Of a stretch of 64,000 nt of DNA, positions 54,461-63,329 are shown piece after piece; position 1 is the stretch's first letter, and each line of letters begins with the position of its first letter. The notes under the pieces were generated by a model that saw nothing but the letters and a program-made list of their open reading frames with translations, was not told the origin of the DNA and ran no database searches. The translations under genes and the position numbers were made by a program. The stretch is from Pseudomonas mandelii (GTDB lineage: Bacteria > Pseudomonadota > Gammaproteobacteria > Pseudomonadales > Pseudomonadaceae), in contig NZ_LT629796.1 in NCBI RefSeq assembly GCF_900106065.1, positions 2,640,001 to 2,704,000 on the forward strand, in the 5' to 3' direction.

Positions 54461-55966
54461 ATGTTTGGTTCCAACGACGACAAGAAGACCCCAGCTGCGG
54501 CTGGCGAGAAGAAAAGCCTGTTCGGATGGCTGCGCAAAAAGCCGCAGGAACCCGTCGTCGAACAGCCACAGCCAATTCCTGAGCCAACACCCGCGCCGGT
54601 AATAGAAGAAGCACCGGCGCCGGTTGTCTTGCCGATGGCCGAGCCGGTGCTGCAGCCGGTCGCCGAGGCTGAACCCGAAGTCATTGCCGAGCATCCGCTG
54701 GCACCCGCTCCAGAGCCGTGGCTGACGTTGCCAGTGGCGGAAGAGCCGGTGGCCTTGGTCGAAGATGAGCTGGCGCCGCATGTGACGCCGACGATTCCTG
54801 CACCGACTGCTTTTGCACCTGAGCCTGTTCAAACGCCGGTCATTGAGCCTGTCGTTGCGCCGGTTATCGTGGCCGAGCCGGAGCCGGTTGTTCCAGAGTC
54901 TGTGATTCCTGCGTTCGTCGCTCCTGTGGTTGAAGCACCTGCGCCTGCGCCTGCTCCTGTCATTGCTCCGGTAGTCGCCGCGCCCGCAGTTCCCGCCGAA
55001 GTCCCGGCCGAGCCGCCGCGTAGCGAAGAAACCAAAGCCGGTTTCTTCGCCCGCCTCAAGCAAGGCCTGTCCAAGACCAGCGCCAGCATTGGCGAAGGCA
55101 TGGCCAGCCTGTTCCTGGGCAAGAAAATCATCGATGACGAACTGCTCGAAGACATCGAAACCCGTCTGCTGACCGCCGACGTCGGGGTCGAGGCGACCTC
55201 GGTCATCATCCAGCGCCTGACCCAAAAGGTTGCGCGCAAGGAGCTGGCCGATGCCGACGCGCTGTACAAATCCCTGCAGGCTGAACTCGCCGCGATGCTC
55301 AAGCCTGTCGAGCAGCCGCTGAAAATCACCTCGCAGAACAAGCCTTTCGTGATTCTGGTGGTCGGCGTCAACGGTGCCGGCAAAACCACCACCATTGGCA
55401 AACTGGCGAAGAAGCTGCAACTCGAAGGCAAGAAAGTCATGCTCGCGGCCGGTGACACCTTCCGCGCCGCCGCCGTTGAGCAATTGCAGGTCTGGGGCGA
55501 GCGCAACAAGATCCCGGTCATCGCCCAGCACACCGGTGCCGACTCCGCTTCGGTTATCTTCGACGCCGTACAGGCCGCCAAGTCCCGTGGCATTGATGTG
55601 CTGATCGCCGACACCGCCGGTCGCCTGCACACCAAAGACAATTTGATGGAAGAGCTGAAAAAGGTTCGCCGGGTTATCAGCAAACTCGACGCCGACGCGC
55701 CGCACGAAGTGCTCCTGGTGCTCGACGCCGGTACTGGCCAGAACGCAATCAGCCAAGCCAAGCAATTCAACCAGACCGTCGAACTGACCGGCCTGGCGCT
55801 GACCAAGCTCGACGGCACCGCCAAGGGCGGGGTGATTTTCGCCCTGGCCAAGCAATTTGGTTTGCCGATTCGCTACATCGGCGTCGGTGAAGGCATCGAT
55901 GACTTGCGTACTTTTGAAGCAGAACCCTTTGTCCAGGCACTGTTTGCCGAGCGGGAGCGTTCATGA
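54461..55966 (+). CDS. ftsY: Signal recognition particle receptor
   Basis: 501 residues. The N-terminal about 190 residues are a Pro/Glu/Ala/Val-rich acidic A domain with a basic start (K-K-S-L-F-G-W-L-R-K-K). The NG GTPase domain follows, with G1 G-V-N-G-A-G-K-T-T-T-I-G, G3 D-T-A-G-R and G4 T-K-L-D-G-T-A-K-G-G. FtsY docks SRP-bound ribosomes at the inner membrane for co-translational insertion. The stop overlaps the ftsE start by 4 bases (ATGA). The A domain is longer than average and low in complexity, normal for pseudomonads. Confidence 0.97.
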   Translation: MFGSNDDKKTPAAAGEKKSLFGWLRKKPQEPVVEQPQPIPEPTPAPVIEEAPAPVVLPMAEPVLQPVAEAEPEVIAEHPLAPAPEPWLTLPVAEEPVALVEDELAPHVTPTIPAPTAFAPEPVQTPVIEPVVAPVIVAEPEPVVPESVIPAFVAPVVEAPAPAPAPVIAPVVAAPAVPAEVPAEPPRSEETKAGFFARLKQGLSKTSASIGEGMASLFLGKKIIDDELLEDIETRLLTADVGVEATSVIIQRLTQKVARKELADADALYKSLQAELAAMLKPVEQPLKITSQNKPFVILVVGVNGAGKTTTIGKLAKKLQLEGKKVMLAAGDTFRAAAVEQLQVWGERNKIPVIAQHTGADSASVIFDAVQAAKSRGIDVLIADTAGRLHTKDNLMEELKKVRRVISKLDADAPHEVLLVLDAGTGQNAISQAKQFNQTVELTGLALTKLDGTAKGGVIFALAKQFGLPIRYIGVGEGIDDLRTFEAEPFVQALFAERERS

Positions 55967-56634
55967 TTCGTTTCGAACAGGTCGGTAAACGCTACCCGAA
56001 CGGTCACGTCGGCTTGCATGAGCTGAGCTTTCGAGTCCGTCGGGGCGAATTCTTGTTTGTAACCGGCCATTCCGGCGCCGGTAAAAGCACCTTGTTGCGG
56101 CTGCTGCTGGCGATGGAGCGTCCGACCACCGGCAAATTGCTGCTGGCCGGCCAGGACCTCGCCACCATCAGCAATGCGCAGATTCCGTACTTGCGCCGGC
56201 AGATTGGCGTGGTGTTCCAGAACCACCAACTGCTATTTGATCGCACGGTGTTCAACAACGTCGCTCTGCCGTTACAGATTCTTGGGCTGTCCAAGGCCGA
56301 GATCGTCAAACGTGTGGATTCGGCGCTTGAGCGTGTCGCGCTGTCGGATAAAACCGATCTGTACCCCGGCGACCTGTCCACCGGGCAGCAACAGCGCGTC
56401 GGCATCGCTCGCGCTATCGTCCACCGTCCGGCCTTGCTGCTGGCGGACGAACCTACCGGTAACCTCGATCCGCGTCTGGCGGCCGAGATCATGGGCGTGT
56501 TCGAAGACATCAACCGCCTGGGCACCAGCGTGCTGATCGCCAGTCACGACCTGGCCTTGATCGCCCGCATGCGTCATCGGATGCTGACCCTGCAACGCGG
56601 CCGATTGATCGGCGACGGGGAGGCGGGCGTATGA
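55963..56634 (+). CDS. ftsE: Cell division ABC ATPase
   Basis: 223 residues. Walker A G-H-S-G-A-G-K-S-T-L, signature L-S-T-G-Q-Q-Q-R-V-G-I-A-R and Walker B L-L-L-A-D-E-P-T-G-N-L-D. FtsE with FtsX controls periplasmic amidase activation at the septum through EnvC-type activators. The start overlaps ftsY and the stop overlaps ftsX (both ATGA), indicating one polycistronic message. Confidence 0.97.
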   Translation: MIRFEQVGKRYPNGHVGLHELSFRVRRGEFLFVTGHSGAGKSTLLRLLLAMERPTTGKLLLAGQDLATISNAQIPYLRRQIGVVFQNHQLLFDRTVFNNVALPLQILGLSKAEIVKRVDSALERVALSDKTDLYPGDLSTGQQQRVGIARAIVHRPALLLADEPTGNLDPRLAAEIMGVFEDINRLGTSVLIASHDLALIARMRHRMLTLQRGRLIGDGEAGV

Positions 56635-57653
56635 GTGCGACACGCAGCCCCAAGGTTTCCGAGCGCGTGGCGCCGAAAGCCGCCGATCCGCAACCGCAGA
56701 AGAAAAAGCGAAACGATGACGACGGCCCGGATTTCGCCACGTTGTTTCGTGCCTGGGTTGAAAGCCATCGCGCCAGTCTGCTGGACAGCTTGCGTCGGTT
56801 GGGTAAACAGCCAATCGGGAGCTTTTTCACCTGCATGGTGATGGCGGTCGCCCTGAGCTTGCCGATGGGCCTGTCACTTTTGCTGAGTAACGTCGAGCGT
56901 CTCGGCGGTTCCTGGCAGCGAGCGGCGCAGATTTCCCTGTACCTGCAACTCGAGGCCAACCCGGCTGAAGGCGAGTCGTTGCGCGAGCAGATCAAAGGCA
57001 TGCCTGGCGTAGCCGATGCTGAATATATCGGCCGAGATCAGGCGCTGGAGGAGTTTCAGCAGCAGTCCGGACTGGGCGAGGCGCTTAAGGAACTGCCGGA
57101 AAACCCGCTGCCAGGCGTGGTGCTGGTGACCCCGAACGAAGTCGACAAGCCCGCGCTTGAAGCATTACGACAAAAACTTTCCGAGCTGCCCAAGGTACAA
57201 CAGGCTCAACTTGATCTAGTCTGGGTCGAGCGTCTGGCAGCGATCCTCAAGCTGGGTGACCGTTTTGTCTTCGGTCTGACCGTGCTTCTGGTTTCTGCAT
57301 TACTTTTGGTGATAGGCAATACCATTCGTCTTCATATTGAAAACCGCCGCACAGAGATAGAAGTGATTAAACTCGTCGGCGGCACGGACAGCTATGTGCG
57401 CAGGCCCTTTCTGTACATGGGTGCGCTTTATGGCTTCGGTGCGGGGATTCTTTCCTGGGGTGTATTGGCGTTTGGCCTTGATTGGCTGAACGACGCAGTT
57501 GTCGGGCTGGCCGGTTTGTATGGCAGTGATTTTGCGCTGGCCGGAGTGCCAGTTGCCGACGGTCTGTCTCTCTTGCTTGGCGCGGTGCTGTTGGGGTATA
57601 TCGGTGCATGGATTGCAGTCGCACGCCACCTGAGGGAGCTTGCGCCTAAGTAG
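56631..57653 (+). CDS. ftsX: Cell division protein FtsX
   Basis: 340 residues. A basic cytosolic N-terminus is followed by four membrane helices (about 65-90, 210-235, 260-285, 305-330) with a large periplasmic domain between the first two (about 95-205), the region that binds EnvC. It is the membrane partner of FtsE. The arrangement ftsY-ftsE-ftsX-rpoH is conserved in gammaproteobacteria. Confidence 0.95.
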   Translation: MSATRSPKVSERVAPKAADPQPQKKKRNDDDGPDFATLFRAWVESHRASLLDSLRRLGKQPIGSFFTCMVMAVALSLPMGLSLLLSNVERLGGSWQRAAQISLYLQLEANPAEGESLREQIKGMPGVADAEYIGRDQALEEFQQQSGLGEALKELPENPLPGVVLVTPNEVDKPALEALRQKLSELPKVQQAQLDLVWVERLAAILKLGDRFVFGLTVLLVSALLLVIGNTIRLHIENRRTEIEVIKLVGGTDSYVRRPFLYMGALYGFGAGILSWGVLAFGLDWLNDAVVGLAGLYGSDFALAGVPVADGLSLLLGAVLLGYIGAWIAVARHLRELAPK

Positions 57654-57766
57654 TATCATTTTGCTCGTATTGACCTTTCAGCGTTTATGGGAACTTGTCT
57701 TTCGGTTTCCGGTCAATTTTCGCAGTGCTGAACTGCACGAGTTATGTAAGTCGGAGGTTTTTTCGT

Positions 57767-58621
57767 ATGACCAATTCTTTGCAACCTGCATATGCTCTGG
57801 TCCCGGGTGCGAACCTGGAGGCCTATGTGCACACCGTGAACAGCATTCCATTGCTGACTCCGGAGCAGGAGCGTGAACTGGCCGAGAGTCTCTATTATGA
57901 GCAGGATTTGGGGGCGGCTCGGCAGATGGTGCTCGCCCACCTGCGTTTTGTTGTACATATCGCCCGTAGCTATTCCGGCTACGGCCTGGCTCAGGCTGAC
58001 CTGATCCAGGAAGGTAACGTCGGTCTGATGAAGGCGGTGAAGCGCTTCAACCCGGAAATGGGTGTGCGTCTGGTTTCGTTCGCAGTGCACTGGATCAAGG
58101 CGGAAATTCACGAGTTCATCCTGCGCAACTGGCGCATTGTGAAAGTCGCGACCACCAAGGCCCAGCGCAAGCTGTTCTTCAACCTGCGCAGCCAGAAGAA
58201 ACGTCTGGCGTGGCTGAACAACGAGGAAGTCCACCGTGTGGCGGAAAGCCTCGGCGTAGAGCCGCGGGAAGTGCGCGAGATGGAAAGTCGCCTGACCGGC
58301 CATGACATGGCCTTCGACCCGGCCGCGGAAGCGGACGACGACAGCGCTTTCCAGTCGCCGGCCAACTACCTGGAAGACCACCGGTACGACCCGGCGCGTC
58401 AACTGGAAGATGCCGACTGGAGCGACAACTCCAACCACAACCTGCACGAAGCGCTCGAAGTGCTGGACGACCGCAGCCGTGACATCCTCTACCAGCGCTG
58501 GCTGGCGGAAGAAAAAGCCACGCTGCACGACCTGGCGCAGAAGTACAACGTGTCGGCCGAGCGTATTCGTCAGCTTGAAAAGAGCGCGATGAACAAGCTC
58601 AAGTTGTCGATCGCCGCCTGA
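57767..58621 (+). CDS. rpoH: RNA polymerase sigma-32 (heat shock)
   Basis: 284 residues from the ATG at 57767, with GGAGG upstream; the frame's earlier part is not RpoH-like. The RpoH box Q-R-K-L-F-F-N-L-R is present, with region 2 ([17 protein letters not shown]) and the region 4 helix-turn-helix ([16 protein letters not shown]). It directs heat-shock transcription. The about 110-bp gap after ftsX should hold its own promoters. A strong terminator follows. Confidence 0.97.
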   Translation: MTNSLQPAYALVPGANLEAYVHTVNSIPLLTPEQERELAESLYYEQDLGAARQMVLAHLRFVVHIARSYSGYGLAQADLIQEGNVGLMKAVKRFNPEMGVRLVSFAVHWIKAEIHEFILRNWRIVKVATTKAQRKLFFNLRSQKKRLAWLNNEEVHRVAESLGVEPREVREMESRLTGHDMAFDPAAEADDDSAFQSPANYLEDHRYDPARQLEDADWSDNSNHNLHEALEVLDDRSRDILYQRWLAEEKATLHDLAQKYNVSAERIRQLEKSAMNKLKLSIAA

Positions 58622-58636
58622 CCTGCGAAGCGGCAA

Positions 58637-58675
58637 TAAAAAACGCCCCGATCAGTGATGATCGGGGCGTTTTTG
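58637..58675 (+). terminator. Rho-independent terminator of rpoH
   Basis: ACGCCCCGATCA, loop GTGA, TGATCGGGGCGT, with AAAAA before and TTTTT after: a 12-bp perfect stem. Confidence 0.97.
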
Positions 58676-58704
58676 TGTGTGCCTACTAGTGACAAGCCGC
58701 CTCC

Positions 58705-58795
58705 TGTAGGAGCGAGCCTTGCCCGCGAAGGCGGTGTATCAGTCGATGAAGGGGTTGGCTGACATACCGCCTTCGCGGGCAAGCCTCGCTCCTAC
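58705..58795. repeat. REP pair (inverted)
   Basis: GTAGGAGCGAGCCTTGCCCG and CGGGCAAGCCTCGCTCCTAC, with inner repeat AAGGCGGT and ACCGCCTT, between convergent rpoH and mtgA. Confidence 0.92.
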
Positions 58796-58821
58796 GGGTG
58801 ATTTGCGTCGTCTCGGACTCG

Positions 58822-59544
58822 TTATTGGGACCAAGGTGCCCGGCGTGAATCATTAATGCCAACCAGATAGCTATCGCCACCCAACTGGCTCATCTGCTGC
58901 CGAATCCACCCGGCCCGACGCGCAACATAGTTGGTCGGATGACTTGCACTCCACACCCGCGGGTTTGGCAGCACCGCCGCGAGCAAGCTCGATTGCTGGC
59001 GACTAAGACCTTTAGCGCTCACACCAAAGTGATGCCGGGCCGCCGCTTCCGCGCCAAACACCCCGTCATCCCACTCGACGCTGTTCAGGTACACCTCAAG
59101 AATCCGCTGCTTGGGCCAGAGCACCTCGATCAACCCGGTGAACCACGCCTCCAGGCCTTTACGCAGCCAACTGCGGCCGGACCACAAAAACAGATTCTTC
59201 GAGACTTGCTGGCTCAGAGTGCTGGCACCGCGAATCGAACCACCGAGCTCGTTATGGGCCAGGGCTTTCTGGATCGCACCAAAGTCAAAACCCCAGTGTT
59301 CCGGGAATTTCTGATCCTCGCCCGCGATCACCGCGACTTTCAGGTCGTCAGAGATTTCATCCCAGGGCTTCCAGGTGCGCTGCAAGTCAATGGGCTCGCC
59401 GTCGAACCAGGATTCGACCTTGCGCTCGACCATCAATGCCGTTCCCGGTGGCGGGACCACGCGAAAGATCAGTACCAGCAGCACGCTGCCGCCCGCGAAC
59501 CAGAGCACGGCCTTGGTAAATCGTCTTAAAAATAAACGCAGCAT
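58822..59544 (-). CDS. mtgA: Monofunctional biosynthetic peptidoglycan transglycosylase
   Basis: 240 residues. One N-terminal membrane helix (about 10-30) is followed by a GT51 domain: A-G-E-D-Q-K-F-P-E-H-W-G-F-D (catalytic Glu) and G-A-S-T-L-S-Q-Q-V-S-K-N-L-F-L-W. MtgA polymerises lipid II glycan chains without transpeptidase activity. The length is normal and no transpeptidase domain follows, so it is not a class A PBP. Confidence 0.96.
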   Translation of the reverse strand: MLRLFLRRFTKAVLWFAGGSVLLVLIFRVVPPPGTALMVERKVESWFDGEPIDLQRTWKPWDEISDDLKVAVIAGEDQKFPEHWGFDFGAIQKALAHNELGGSIRGASTLSQQVSKNLFLWSGRSWLRKGLEAWFTGLIEVLWPKQRILEVYLNSVEWDDGVFGAEAAARHHFGVSAKGLSRQQSSLLAAVLPNPRVWSASHPTNYVARRAGWIRQQMSQLGGDSYLVGINDSRRAPWSQ

Positions 59545-59618
59545 AGAGATGACTTGGCCGAACCCGTTGAGCGGGCCATTATACAGACCCTGTGGATCGA
59601 GTCTGACTGGAGTTCTTC

Positions 59619-59990
59619 ATGCTGCGTGGCTTTCTGATGCTGGCCGCTTTCTTCGGCTTCACCGGCGTTGCCCTTGGCGCGTTCGCAGCCCACGGCCTGA
59701 AAAACCGTCTGACTCCCGAGTACCTGGCGATTTTCCATACCGGCGTCACCTACCAACTGGTGCACACCCTGGCGTTGCTGGGTGTGGCGCTGCTGGCCAC
59801 GCAGATTCCGGGACGCTTGATCACTTGGGCCGGCGCTTCGTTTGCCATCGGCATCCTGCTGTTTTCCGGCAGCCTGTACTTGCTGACCCTGACCGGCGTC
59901 AGCAAGCTGGGGATCGTCACCCCCTTCGGCGGCCTGGCATTCCTGGTCGGCTGGTTCTGCCTGGGGCTTGCCGCCTGGCGGTTGAGCTGA
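59619..59990 (+). CDS. DUF423 family membrane protein
   Basis: 123 residues with four hydrophobic segments. The family phrase F-G-A-F-A-A-H-G-L-K appears here as L-G-A-F-A-A-H-G-L-K-N-R near residue 25. Its N-terminus is hydrophobic and without a clear cleavage site. Members are small inner-membrane proteins of unknown function, common in proteobacteria. It stands alone, 90 bases before thiS. Confidence 0.88.
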   Translation: MLRGFLMLAAFFGFTGVALGAFAAHGLKNRLTPEYLAIFHTGVTYQLVHTLALLGVALLATQIPGRLITWAGASFAIGILLFSGSLYLLTLTGVSKLGIVTPFGGLAFLVGWFCLGLAAWRLS

Positions 59991-60080
59991 CCGGGCAGTC
60001 CATTTCATGACGAATGGCTTGGGTCGCCAAGACTGATCGGGCTAGAATGCCAGCCCCTAAAAATGATGGCGGCATTCGGT

Positions 60081-60281
60081 ATGCGCATTCAGTTGAACGG
60101 CGAATCCCTTGAACTGCCCGACGGTGAAACCGTTGCGGCCCTGCTGACCCGTCTGGAACTGACCGGACGCCGGGTGGCGGTCGAACTCAATCTGGATATC
60201 GTCCCGCGCAGCCAGCATGCAGAAACCACGCTCAACGATGGCGATTCCGTCGAAGTGGTCCACGCCATCGGCGGCGGCTAG
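60081..60281 (+). CDS. thiS: Sulfur carrier protein ThiS
   Basis: 66 residues from the ATG at 60081; a start six codons earlier is also in frame. Ubiquitin-like fold ending in A-I-G-G-G, whose terminal Gly-Gly is adenylated and thiocarboxylated to donate sulfur for the thiazole of thiamine. thiG follows after 60 bp. The [10 protein letters not shown] block is typical. Confidence 0.93.
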   Translation: MRIQLNGESLELPDGETVAALLTRLELTGRRVAVELNLDIVPRSQHAETTLNDGDSVEVVHAIGGG

Positions 60282-60341
60282 TCGCCCGGCCCGCAAGGGC
60301 ACAGAATTCTGCAAGAACCTCACCCCTACAGAGGATTTCCC

Positions 60342-61136
60342 ATGAGCATCGTTCGTAGCGACAAGCCCTTCGTCCTGGCCGGTCGTACTTACCAGTCGCG
60401 TTTGCTGGTAGGCACCGGCAAGTACCGCGACATGGAAGAAACCCGCCTGGCCATCGAAGCTTCGGGTGCCGAGATCGTCACCTTCGCCGTGCGCCGTACC
60501 AATCTGGGCCAGATCGAAGGCGAGCCGAACCTGCTCGAAGTGCTGTCGCCGGATCGCTACACCTTCCTGCCGAACACCGCGGGTTGCTACGACGCCATCG
60601 AAGCCGTGCGCACCTGCCGCCTGGCCCGTGAGCTGCTCGATGGGCACAATCTGGTGAAGCTGGAAGTGCTGGCCGACCAGAAAACCCTGTTCCCCAACGT
60701 GATCGAAACCCTCAAGGCCGCCGAAACGCTGGTCAAGGAAGGCTTCGACGTGATGGTCTATACCAGCGATGACCCGATCATCGCCCGTCAATTGGCGGAA
60801 ATCGGCTGCATCGCGGTCATGCCGCTCGCCGGTCTGATCGGTTCGGGCCTGGGGATCTGCAACCCGTACAACCTGCAGATCATCCTCGAAGAAGCCAAGA
60901 TTCCCGTGCTGGTGGATGCCGGTGTCGGTACCGCTTCCGACGCCACCATCGCCATGGAACTGGGTTGCGAAGCCGTGCTGATGAACTCGGCCATCGCCCA
61001 CGCCCAGCAGCCGATCATGATGGCTGAAGCCATGAAACACGCCATCGTCGCGGGCCGCCTGGCCTACCTCGCCGGTCGCATGCCGAAAAAACTCTATGCC
61101 AGCGCCTCCTCGCCGCTGGATGGTCTGATCAAGTAA
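60342..61136 (+). CDS. thiG: Thiazole synthase
   Basis: 264 residues, a TIM-barrel enzyme that joins deoxyxylulose phosphate, dehydroglycine and ThiS thiocarboxylate to make the thiamine thiazole. Landmarks: [18 protein letters not shown] and [20 protein letters not shown]. The Schiff-base lysine is expected in V-K-L-E-V-L. The length is normal. trmB follows after 9 bp. Confidence 0.96.
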   Translation: MSIVRSDKPFVLAGRTYQSRLLVGTGKYRDMEETRLAIEASGAEIVTFAVRRTNLGQIEGEPNLLEVLSPDRYTFLPNTAGCYDAIEAVRTCRLARELLDGHNLVKLEVLADQKTLFPNVIETLKAAETLVKEGFDVMVYTSDDPIIARQLAEIGCIAVMPLAGLIGSGLGICNPYNLQIILEEAKIPVLVDAGVGTASDATIAMELGCEAVLMNSAIAHAQQPIMMAEAMKHAIVAGRLAYLAGRMPKKLYASASSPLDGLIK

Positions 61137-61145
61137 GAGCCATTG

Positions 61146-61871
61146 ATGACTGAATCAAACGACACGCCAATCCAGACGGAAGAAGGCGACGAGCGCCAAC
61201 ACCGCCGCATCAAGAGTTTCGTGATGCGCGCCGGGCGCATGACCGAAGGCCAGCAACGCGGTCTGGACCAGGGCACGCCGCTGTTCGTGCTGCCATTGGC
61301 CGACGCGCCGGTAGACTTCGACCAAGTGTTCGGTCGCTCGGCGCCGCGCTCGCTGGAAATCGGTTTCGGCATGGGCCATTCGCTGCTGGAAATGGCCGCG
61401 GCCTCGCCAGAACAGGATTTCATTGGCGTGGAAGTGCACCGTCCGGGTGTCGGCGCGCTGCTCAATGGCGTTCTGACGCAGGGCTTGACCAACCTGCGGG
61501 TCTACGATTGCGATGCAATCGAAGTGCTCAACCGTTGCGTGGCCGACAACAGCCTCGATCGCCTGATGCTGTTTTTCCCGGATCCATGGCACAAGAGTCG
61601 TCACCACAAGCGTCGTATCGTTCAGGCGTCGTTCGCTGAGCTGGTGCGCAGCAAGCTGAAAGTCGGTGGCATTCTGCACATGGCCACCGACTGGGAGCCC
61701 TACGCCGAGTACATGCTGGAAGTGATGAACGTCGCCCCGGGTTATCGGAACCTGGCTGAAGACGGCAAATGCGTCCCGCGCCCGACCGAACGCCCGATCA
61801 CCAAGTTCGAACGCCGCGGCGAGCGACTTGGGCATGGCGTTTGGGACCTGAAGTTCGAAAAACAGTCCTGA
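61146..61871 (+). CDS. trmB: tRNA (guanine46-N7)-methyltransferase
   Basis: 241 residues from the ATG at 61146; a TTG just before it was rejected. SAM motif [10 protein letters not shown] and catalytic [15 protein letters not shown], followed by T-D-W-E-P-Y-A. TrmB makes m7G46 in tRNA. It sits 9 bp after thiG and is probably cotranscribed. Confidence 0.96.
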   Translation: MTESNDTPIQTEEGDERQHRRIKSFVMRAGRMTEGQQRGLDQGTPLFVLPLADAPVDFDQVFGRSAPRSLEIGFGMGHSLLEMAAASPEQDFIGVEVHRPGVGALLNGVLTQGLTNLRVYDCDAIEVLNRCVADNSLDRLMLFFPDPWHKSRHHKRRIVQASFAELVRSKLKVGGILHMATDWEPYAEYMLEVMNVAPGYRNLAEDGKCVPRPTERPITKFERRGERLGHGVWDLKFEKQS

Positions 61872-61889
61872 GCCCTACGCACTACAAAC

Positions 61890-61978
61890 TGTGGGAGCGA
61901 GCCTGCTCGCGAAAGCGATCTGACAGTCAACGATAATGTTGAATGTGACGACGCCTTCGCGAGCAGGCTGCTCCCACA
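61890..61978. repeat. REP pair (inverted) with conserved core
   Basis: GTGGGAGCGAGCCTGCTCGC and GCGAGCAGGCTGCTCCCAC; the right arm lacks a CG pair. The spacer has TGTTGAATGTGACG and an adjoining ACAGTCAACG, both shared with the pair at 62.9 kb. Confidence 0.9.
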
Positions 61979-62056
61979 TTTGCTTTATGCAGTGTTCAAG
62001 ATCGGCGTCTGGCCGCCGAAAGCTCTATGCCCCCAATTGTAAAGGAAGACAAGGTT

Positions 62057-62848
62057 TTGAAATTCATCCTCGTCTGCATCCTGTTGTTCATCGCCCTGCC
62101 TTCAATGGCTCACGGACAGACGCTGACGATCGACGACTACTTTCAACGTGCCCAGGATGCAGCTGATCAAATCAAACGTAACGCGGATGAGTTGGTCAGG
62201 CTGGAAGCAAGCGGGGAGTTGGATTTCAAGAACAAGCCCGAGCAAATAGGCAACATGGAAGGTGATCTGGAGGCCTTCAAATACAATTTGAAGATGGCGT
62301 CTGACGGTGGGCATCCCATCGCGAGCTATTTGCTGGCTAATACCCTGAGCAAACCGGGCCCTACCGAACAACAGCGCAGGGAAACCTGTGAGCTTTATGA
62401 AAAAGCCATGGATCAAGGCTTTTTGGCGGCAGCCGTCGCCTACTTCCATCGGTGCGATCAGGACTCGATGAAGTCTGATCGACGCGATGCCGGACACTTG
62501 AAATATCTGCAGACGCTTGAGGAGCTGCTTCAGGAGCCAGATATTTTTGCTGATTTTTATCCGATGCCGGCCAAGCGCGCCCTGTGCTTTCAGGACTTGC
62601 AGCCAGGCTTGTCAAAAGAACGAGTGATAGGGTCCTTGCAGGCGCGTGCTGTCGCATTGATGCTGACCGAAGATCAGTACCGGGCCGAGGCCAATTACAT
62701 TCTGGCAATGAGCCGAGTCAATGAGAGTGGCAGGCTCGACCGTCAGAATGTTGTGTATCTGGACAAGGCCGAAGCGTTGGGCTGCCACGACTTTATGGGG
62801 ATCAGTGCCAGGATCCGAAGCGAAGCCAAGTCCGTGGGCAAGCCATAA
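62057..62848 (+). CDS. Secreted Sel1-like or helical repeat protein
   Basis: 263 residues from a TTG at 62057. The TTG has AAGGAAG about 9 bases upstream and gives a perfect signal peptide, K-F-I-L-V-C-I-L-L-F-I-A-L-P-S-M-A-H-G. The ATG at 62027 would add ten residues without benefit. The mature part is helical, with Sel1/TPR-like phrases (K-M-A-S-D-G-G-H-P-I-A-S-Y-L-L-A-N and Y-E-K-A-M-D-Q-G-F-L-A-A-A-V-A-Y). It probably acts in protein interaction in the periplasm. The family is not certain. Confidence 0.72.
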   Translation: MKFILVCILLFIALPSMAHGQTLTIDDYFQRAQDAADQIKRNADELVRLEASGELDFKNKPEQIGNMEGDLEAFKYNLKMASDGGHPIASYLLANTLSKPGPTEQQRRETCELYEKAMDQGFLAAAVAYFHRCDQDSMKSDRRDAGHLKYLQTLEELLQEPDIFADFYPMPAKRALCFQDLQPGLSKERVIGSLQARAVALMLTEDQYRAEANYILAMSRVNESGRLDRQNVVYLDKAEALGCHDFMGISARIRSEAKSVGKP

Positions 62849-62870
62849 AGGGCATTCGCAATACAAAAAA

Positions 62871-62960
62871 TGTGGGAGCGGGCTTGCCAGCGATGGCGTT
62901 CTGACAGTCAACGAAGATGTTGAATGTTATGACGTCATCGCGAGCAGGCTCGCTCCCACA
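62871..62960. repeat. REP pair (inverted) with conserved core
   Basis: GTGGGAGCGGGCTTGCCAGC and GCGAGCAGGCTCGCTCCCAC; the arms are of two different subtypes. The spacer has TGTTGAATGTTATG, one base off the core, next to ACAGTCAACG. Confidence 0.88.
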
Positions 62961-62983
62961 GTTGTTTTGGGTGTAGTCAAAGG

Positions 62984-63307
62984 TCAGCGGCGGTCGGCGA
63001 CGACGCCGATCAGCACCAGCACCACCAACAACACCGGCGCCAGGCTGTAGTTGTTGAACTGGCTCAGGCCTTTGATGATCCACGGGGTGGCGTAGATCAA
63101 CGCGACGCCGCTGCCGACCATGCACACCAATGCCATCAGCGGGACGCGCAAGGCGCCGGCGATGCTGCCCAGGCGCTGGTCGACCCAGCCTTTGATATCG
63201 GCGCCAAACAACACCAGCAGGCAGCCCACCAGCGCCAGAGAGATTTCCGACAGGTTGCTGCGGCTCCAGCGGGAGACGGTGGCGAGCAGGTCGAGTATCA
63301 AATCCAT
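62984..63307 (-). CDS. DUF3392 membrane protein
   Basis: 107 residues with three hydrophobic segments (about 22-37, 55-75, 85-103). W-S-R-S-N-L-S-E-I-S and the G-A-D-I-K-G-W turn resemble the DUF3392 family, usually found next to hemW in pseudomonads, as here. No function is known. Confidence 0.78.
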   Translation of the reverse strand: MDLILDLLATVSRWSRSNLSEISLALVGCLLVLFGADIKGWVDQRLGSIAGALRVPLMALVCMVGSGVALIYATPWIIKGLSQFNNYSLAPVLLVVLVLIGVVADRR

Positions 63308-63329
63308 TCGTTTTCCCCTAAGGCTGAAA

